The position numbers were made by a program, and so were the translations under genes. The notes beneath the pieces are model-generated. The model was not told the origin of the DNA. It searched no databases and saw only the letters and a program-made list of their open reading frames with translations. From Wenzhouxiangella sp. (GTDB lineage Bacteria > Pseudomonadota > Gammaproteobacteria > Xanthomonadales > Wenzhouxiangellaceae), in contig SKQI01000046.1 in assembly GCA_007119095.1 (NCBI GenBank), positions 1 through 27,795 of the forward strand: a DNA stretch of 27,795 nt, read 5' to 3'. Shown here one piece after another: positions 25,113 through 27,795 of this stretch. Every line of letters starts with the position of its first letter. Within the stretch, counting starts at the first letter, position 1.

Positions 25113-27297
25113 TCCGGCTTCATCGCGCGCGCAGCGGCCCGCGCGTCAGGGGCTGCGTCGCGTGCTGCGGGCGTTGCCGCTGCTGGCGGTATTGATGGTA
25201 TTGCTGTCATCGCTGTACCTGGTCTCCAGCGTCGAACAGGATGCGACCCAGCTTGGCCGCATGGCGATGTGGGTGTTCGTGATCACCGGCGTGGCGCTGG
25301 TGCTGTTGATTGTCGTCATTTTCGGACGGCTGGTGCGCCTGGTCCAGCGCCTGCGCGCATCCGAACCTGGCGCCCGCCTGACAGCGCGCCTGGTGGCCGT
25401 CTTCATCGCCCTGGCGCTGCCGCCGGTGGTCATTCTCTATTTGTTCGCGATCCAGTTTTTGACCGACACCGTCGAGGGTTGGCTGGATGTGGACGCCGAG
25501 CGCGCCCTGGCCGAATCCATCGAGCTGGGGCAGTTGTTTCTGGACTTGCGCACCCGGGAAGTCAGCAGCCAGGTCCAGCGCCTGGCCGAGCAGCTGGATC
25601 TGGATGACGAAGAATGGTTGTTTCGTCAGCTGCTGCGCCAGGTCAGCGCATCGGGGCCAACCGAGCTGTCGGTGCTCAATGCCGCCGGCCAGGCCCAGGT
25701 CAGCGTCCATATCGACCCGGGCCAGTTGACCCCGGCCCTGCCATCCAGCTTCGCCCTGGTGCAGGCGCTGGACAACGAAGTGTATGCCGCCGTCGAACCG
25801 AACCAGGACGATATTCGTATTCGCACCCTGGTGCTGCTGGGGCCGCCGCGGCTGGGTGCCTCGCCGCTGGTGCTGCAGGCCATTCACCCGTTGCCGGCAG
25901 AGTTCAGCCGCCTCGCCGGAAACGTGGAAACCGCCTATTACCGCTATCGAAATGTGGCGTTTCTGCGCGATCGCCTGCAGCAAAGCCTGGTGCTGATCCT
26001 GACCCTGGTCTTGCTGTTGACCGCCTTGCTGGCGATGCTGGTGGCCTTCAATGCCGCCAGGCGCTTGTCGCAGCCGGTGCGCGAGCTGGCCGTGGCGACC
26101 GAGGAAATTGCCGCCGGCCGCTTTCCCGACGAACTCGCCGTCACCAGCCGCGACGAGCTGGGCTTTCTGGTTCGATCCTTCAATGTCATGACCCGGGAGC
26201 TGGCGGCCAGCCGCCAGGCCCTGGAGTCGCAGCGGCGTTACCTGGAGATTGTGCTGGGGCGCCTGTCGGCCGGCGTGTTGGCCATTGACCATGCCGGCTG
26301 TATGAGCGCATTCAATGATTCGGCCGCGCGCATTCTGGCGCTGGACAGCGCGCGCGACAGTGGGATGGCGCTGGGCGCCCTGCGCAGCCAGCGGCCGGAT
26401 CTGGCCCCCCTGCTTGACAGCATTCTCGAGCGGCGTGCCGGCGGCATTGGTGACTGGCGCAAGGAAATTCAGCTAGGCCAGCCCGACCAGCCGCTGGTGC
26501 TGGTTTGCCGAGGGTCCGATCTGCCCCAGGAGATTGGCGGGCAGGTCGTTGTCTTCGACGATGTGACCGTGCTCGATCAGGCCCAGCGGGAAGCCGCCTG
26601 GGCTGAAGTGGCCAGGCGCCTGGCGCACGAGGTCAAAAACCCGCTGACGCCGATTCAGCTGGCTGCCGAGCGCCTGCAGTACAAGCTTGAAAACTCTCTC
26701 GAGCCAGACCAGGTCGAATTGCTGACCAAAACCACGACGACCATTCGGGCCCAGGTTGATACCTTGAAGCGGCTGGTCGATGCCTTCGGTGACTACGCCC
26801 GGCCGGTCGGTGTCAAGCTGGAAACGCTGAACATGGAGGCCATGATCAGCGAAATCATGGATTTGTACGCCAGCGCCGATGTGCCGGTGCGGTTCGAAGT
26901 CAATGCAGCCCGCGGTCAGTGCCAGGTCATGGCCGATCCCCATCGCTTGCGTCAGGTCCTGCTCAACCTGGTCCGCAACGCCCAGGAAGCGCAGCCGGAT
27001 GCGCGGCCGACGCTGGCCATTGACCTGGCCCCCGAGCATCGCGACGGCCAGGCCGGCGTCCGGCTGACCCTCGCGGACGATGGCCCGGGTTTCGCACCCG
27101 ACGTGCTGGATCGGGTCTTTGAGCCCTATGTGACCACCAAGCCGCGGGGCACCGGGTTGGGGCTGGCGATTGTGCGTCGGATTGTTGAAGAACACGGCGG
27201 CCAGATCGAGCTGGAAAACGCCCCTGCCGGCGGGGCTCGGGTCAGACTGTGGTTACCGGCAGCTGAGCCACAGCGCCCCCCGGCGCGGATACAATAG
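25105..27297 (+). CDS. ntrY: NtrY-type membrane sensor histidine kinase
   Basis: A 730-residue kinase. Transmembrane helices lie at about 23-43, 53-73 and 93-115; an extracytoplasmic domain of about 170 residues follows, then a fourth helix near 291-315. After that come a HAMP domain (AARRLSQPVRELAVATEEIA), a PAS-like region (about 385-490), and HisKA with the phospho-acceptor His508 in RLAHEVKNPLTPIQLAAERL. The ATPase domain has LVRNAQEAQ (N box), DDGPGF (G1) and GTGLGLAIV (G2). The domain order and the following response regulator identify it as NtrY, linked in other bacteria to nitrogen, redox or envelope signals. No glnA or ntrBC is nearby. The ATG overlaps the DUF4390 stop by 8 bp. Confidence 0.94.
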   Translation: MTDPASSRAQRPARQGLRRVLRALPLLAVLMVLLSSLYLVSSVEQDATQLGRMAMWVFVITGVALVLLIVVIFGRLVRLVQRLRASEPGARLTARLVAVFIALALPPVVILYLFAIQFLTDTVEGWLDVDAERALAESIELGQLFLDLRTREVSSQVQRLAEQLDLDDEEWLFRQLLRQVSASGPTELSVLNAAGQAQVSVHIDPGQLTPALPSSFALVQALDNEVYAAVEPNQDDIRIRTLVLLGPPRLGASPLVLQAIHPLPAEFSRLAGNVETAYYRYRNVAFLRDRLQQSLVLILTLVLLLTALLAMLVAFNAARRLSQPVRELAVATEEIAAGRFPDELAVTSRDELGFLVRSFNVMTRELAASRQALESQRRYLEIVLGRLSAGVLAIDHAGCMSAFNDSAARILALDSARDSGMALGALRSQRPDLAPLLDSILERRAGGIGDWRKEIQLGQPDQPLVLVCRGSDLPQEIGGQVVVFDDVTVLDQAQREAAWAEVARRLAHEVKNPLTPIQLAAERLQYKLENSLEPDQVELLTKTTTTIRAQVDTLKRLVDAFGDYARPVGVKLETLNMEAMISEIMDLYASADVPVRFEVNAARGQCQVMADPHRLRQVLLNLVRNAQEAQPDARPTLAIDLAPEHRDGQAGVRLTLADDGPGFAPDVLDRVFEPYVTTKPRGTGLGLAIVRRIVEEHGGQIELENAPAGGARVRLWLPAAEPQRPPARIQ

Positions 27298-27302
27298 CGC
27301 CC

Positions 27303-27795
27303 ATGGCCAGTGCCCGCATCCTGATCGTCGACGACGAGCCCGACATTCGTGAACTGATCGGCGACATTCTTGCCGATGAAGGTCACGATATCCTGGCGGC
27401 AGCGAATGCCGCCGAAGCCCGCGAACTGCGGGGTCAACATCAGCCCGACCTTGTGCTGCTCGATGTCTGGATGCCGGATACCGATGGCATCAGCCTCCTG
27501 CGGGAGTGGACCGAGGCCGGCGCGCTTGAGTGTCCGGTGGTCATGATTTCCGGTCATGGCTCGGTCGAAACCGCGGTCGAGGCGACCCGTCTTGGTGCCT
27601 TCGATTTCATTGAAAAGCCGGTTTCCATGGCCAAGCTGATGGTCACCGTTGGCAACGCGCTGGAAGCCGGCCGGCTGAAACGCGAGAATGCCGGTCTGCG
27701 GCGGCAGGTGCCGGCGGTGATGGAGCCGATGGGGCGCTCGCTGGCAGTCCAGCAGCTGAAACGGCGGCTGGAACGCATTGCCGCGCATGACACGC
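27303..27795 (+). CDS. ntrX: NtrX-type response regulator, truncated by the window edge
   Basis: The first 164 codons of an NtrC-family response regulator. The receiver domain is complete: acidic pair Asp10-Asp11, phospho-acceptor Asp54 in LLDVWMPDTDG, Ser83 in MISGHGS, and Lys105 in FIEKPVS. The linker and the beginning of the sigma54-interaction domain (EPMGRSLAVQQLKRRLERIA) follow. The AAA+ and DNA-binding parts lie beyond the end. The ATG is 5 bp after the ntrY stop, so the pair is co-transcribed. Confidence 0.93.
   Translation, partial: MASARILIVDDEPDIRELIGDILADEGHDILAAANAAEARELRGQHQPDLVLLDVWMPDTDGISLLREWTEAGALECPVVMISGHGSVETAVEATRLGAFDFIEKPVSMAKLMVTVGNALEAGRLKRENAGLRRQVPAVMEPMGRSLAVQQLKRRLERIAAHDT

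Overview
The window is core chromosome of a GC-rich gammaproteobacterium (about 60-65% G+C by eye). The block LysM-dprA-smg-topA-hemF, divergent from def-fmt-rsmB-DUF4390-ntrY-ntrX, is an arrangement I associate with Xanthomonadales/Chromatiales relatives. Together with the style of the secreted proteins it suggests something near Wenzhouxiangella. That placement is inference; the window has no rRNA to fix it. I saw no tRNA, rRNA, CRISPR array, prophage or transposase gene.

Layout. 1-2382 (+): the Fe-S assembly factor sufT and a large secreted SpoIID/LytB-domain protein. 2415-4250 (-): recQ. 4251-4702: the only long gene-poor stretch. It holds an AT-rich recQ upstream region, a 209-bp element bounded by 36-bp inverted repeats, and a 14-copy octamer tandem repeat that runs into the 3' end of the next gene. 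4703-6669 (-): hemH followed by an SGNH hydrolase. 6846-9110 (+): a secreted orphan protein with a sorting-like tail, then tatABC. 9100-10568 (-): a LOG-family protein coupled to a BPSS1780-type membrane protein. 10590-15322 (+): a lipoprotein cytochrome c, a rhomboid protease, a double-propeller diguanylate cyclase and a PagL-like outer-membrane protein. 15374-21657 (-): LysM protein, dprA, smg, topA, hemF. 21758-27795 (+): def, fmt, rsmB, a DUF4390 protein, ntrY and a truncated ntrX.

How the genes work together. Most are housekeeping: haem synthesis (hemH, hemF), Tat export, formyl-Met start and removal (fmt, def), 16S rRNA methylation (rsmB), topology and recombination (topA, recQ, dprA), and envelope sensing (ntrYX). 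Many junctions overlap or abut (ATGA, GTGA, TGATG), pointing to translational coupling.

The least ordinary items are the recQ-SGNH intergenic locus (inverted-repeat element plus a frame-independent octamer repeat), the coupled cytochrome c-rhomboid-cyclase operon, competing hairpins at the fmt-rsmB junction, and the out-of-frame start of the DUF4390 gene inside rsmB. I found no clear-cut new multi-gene system.
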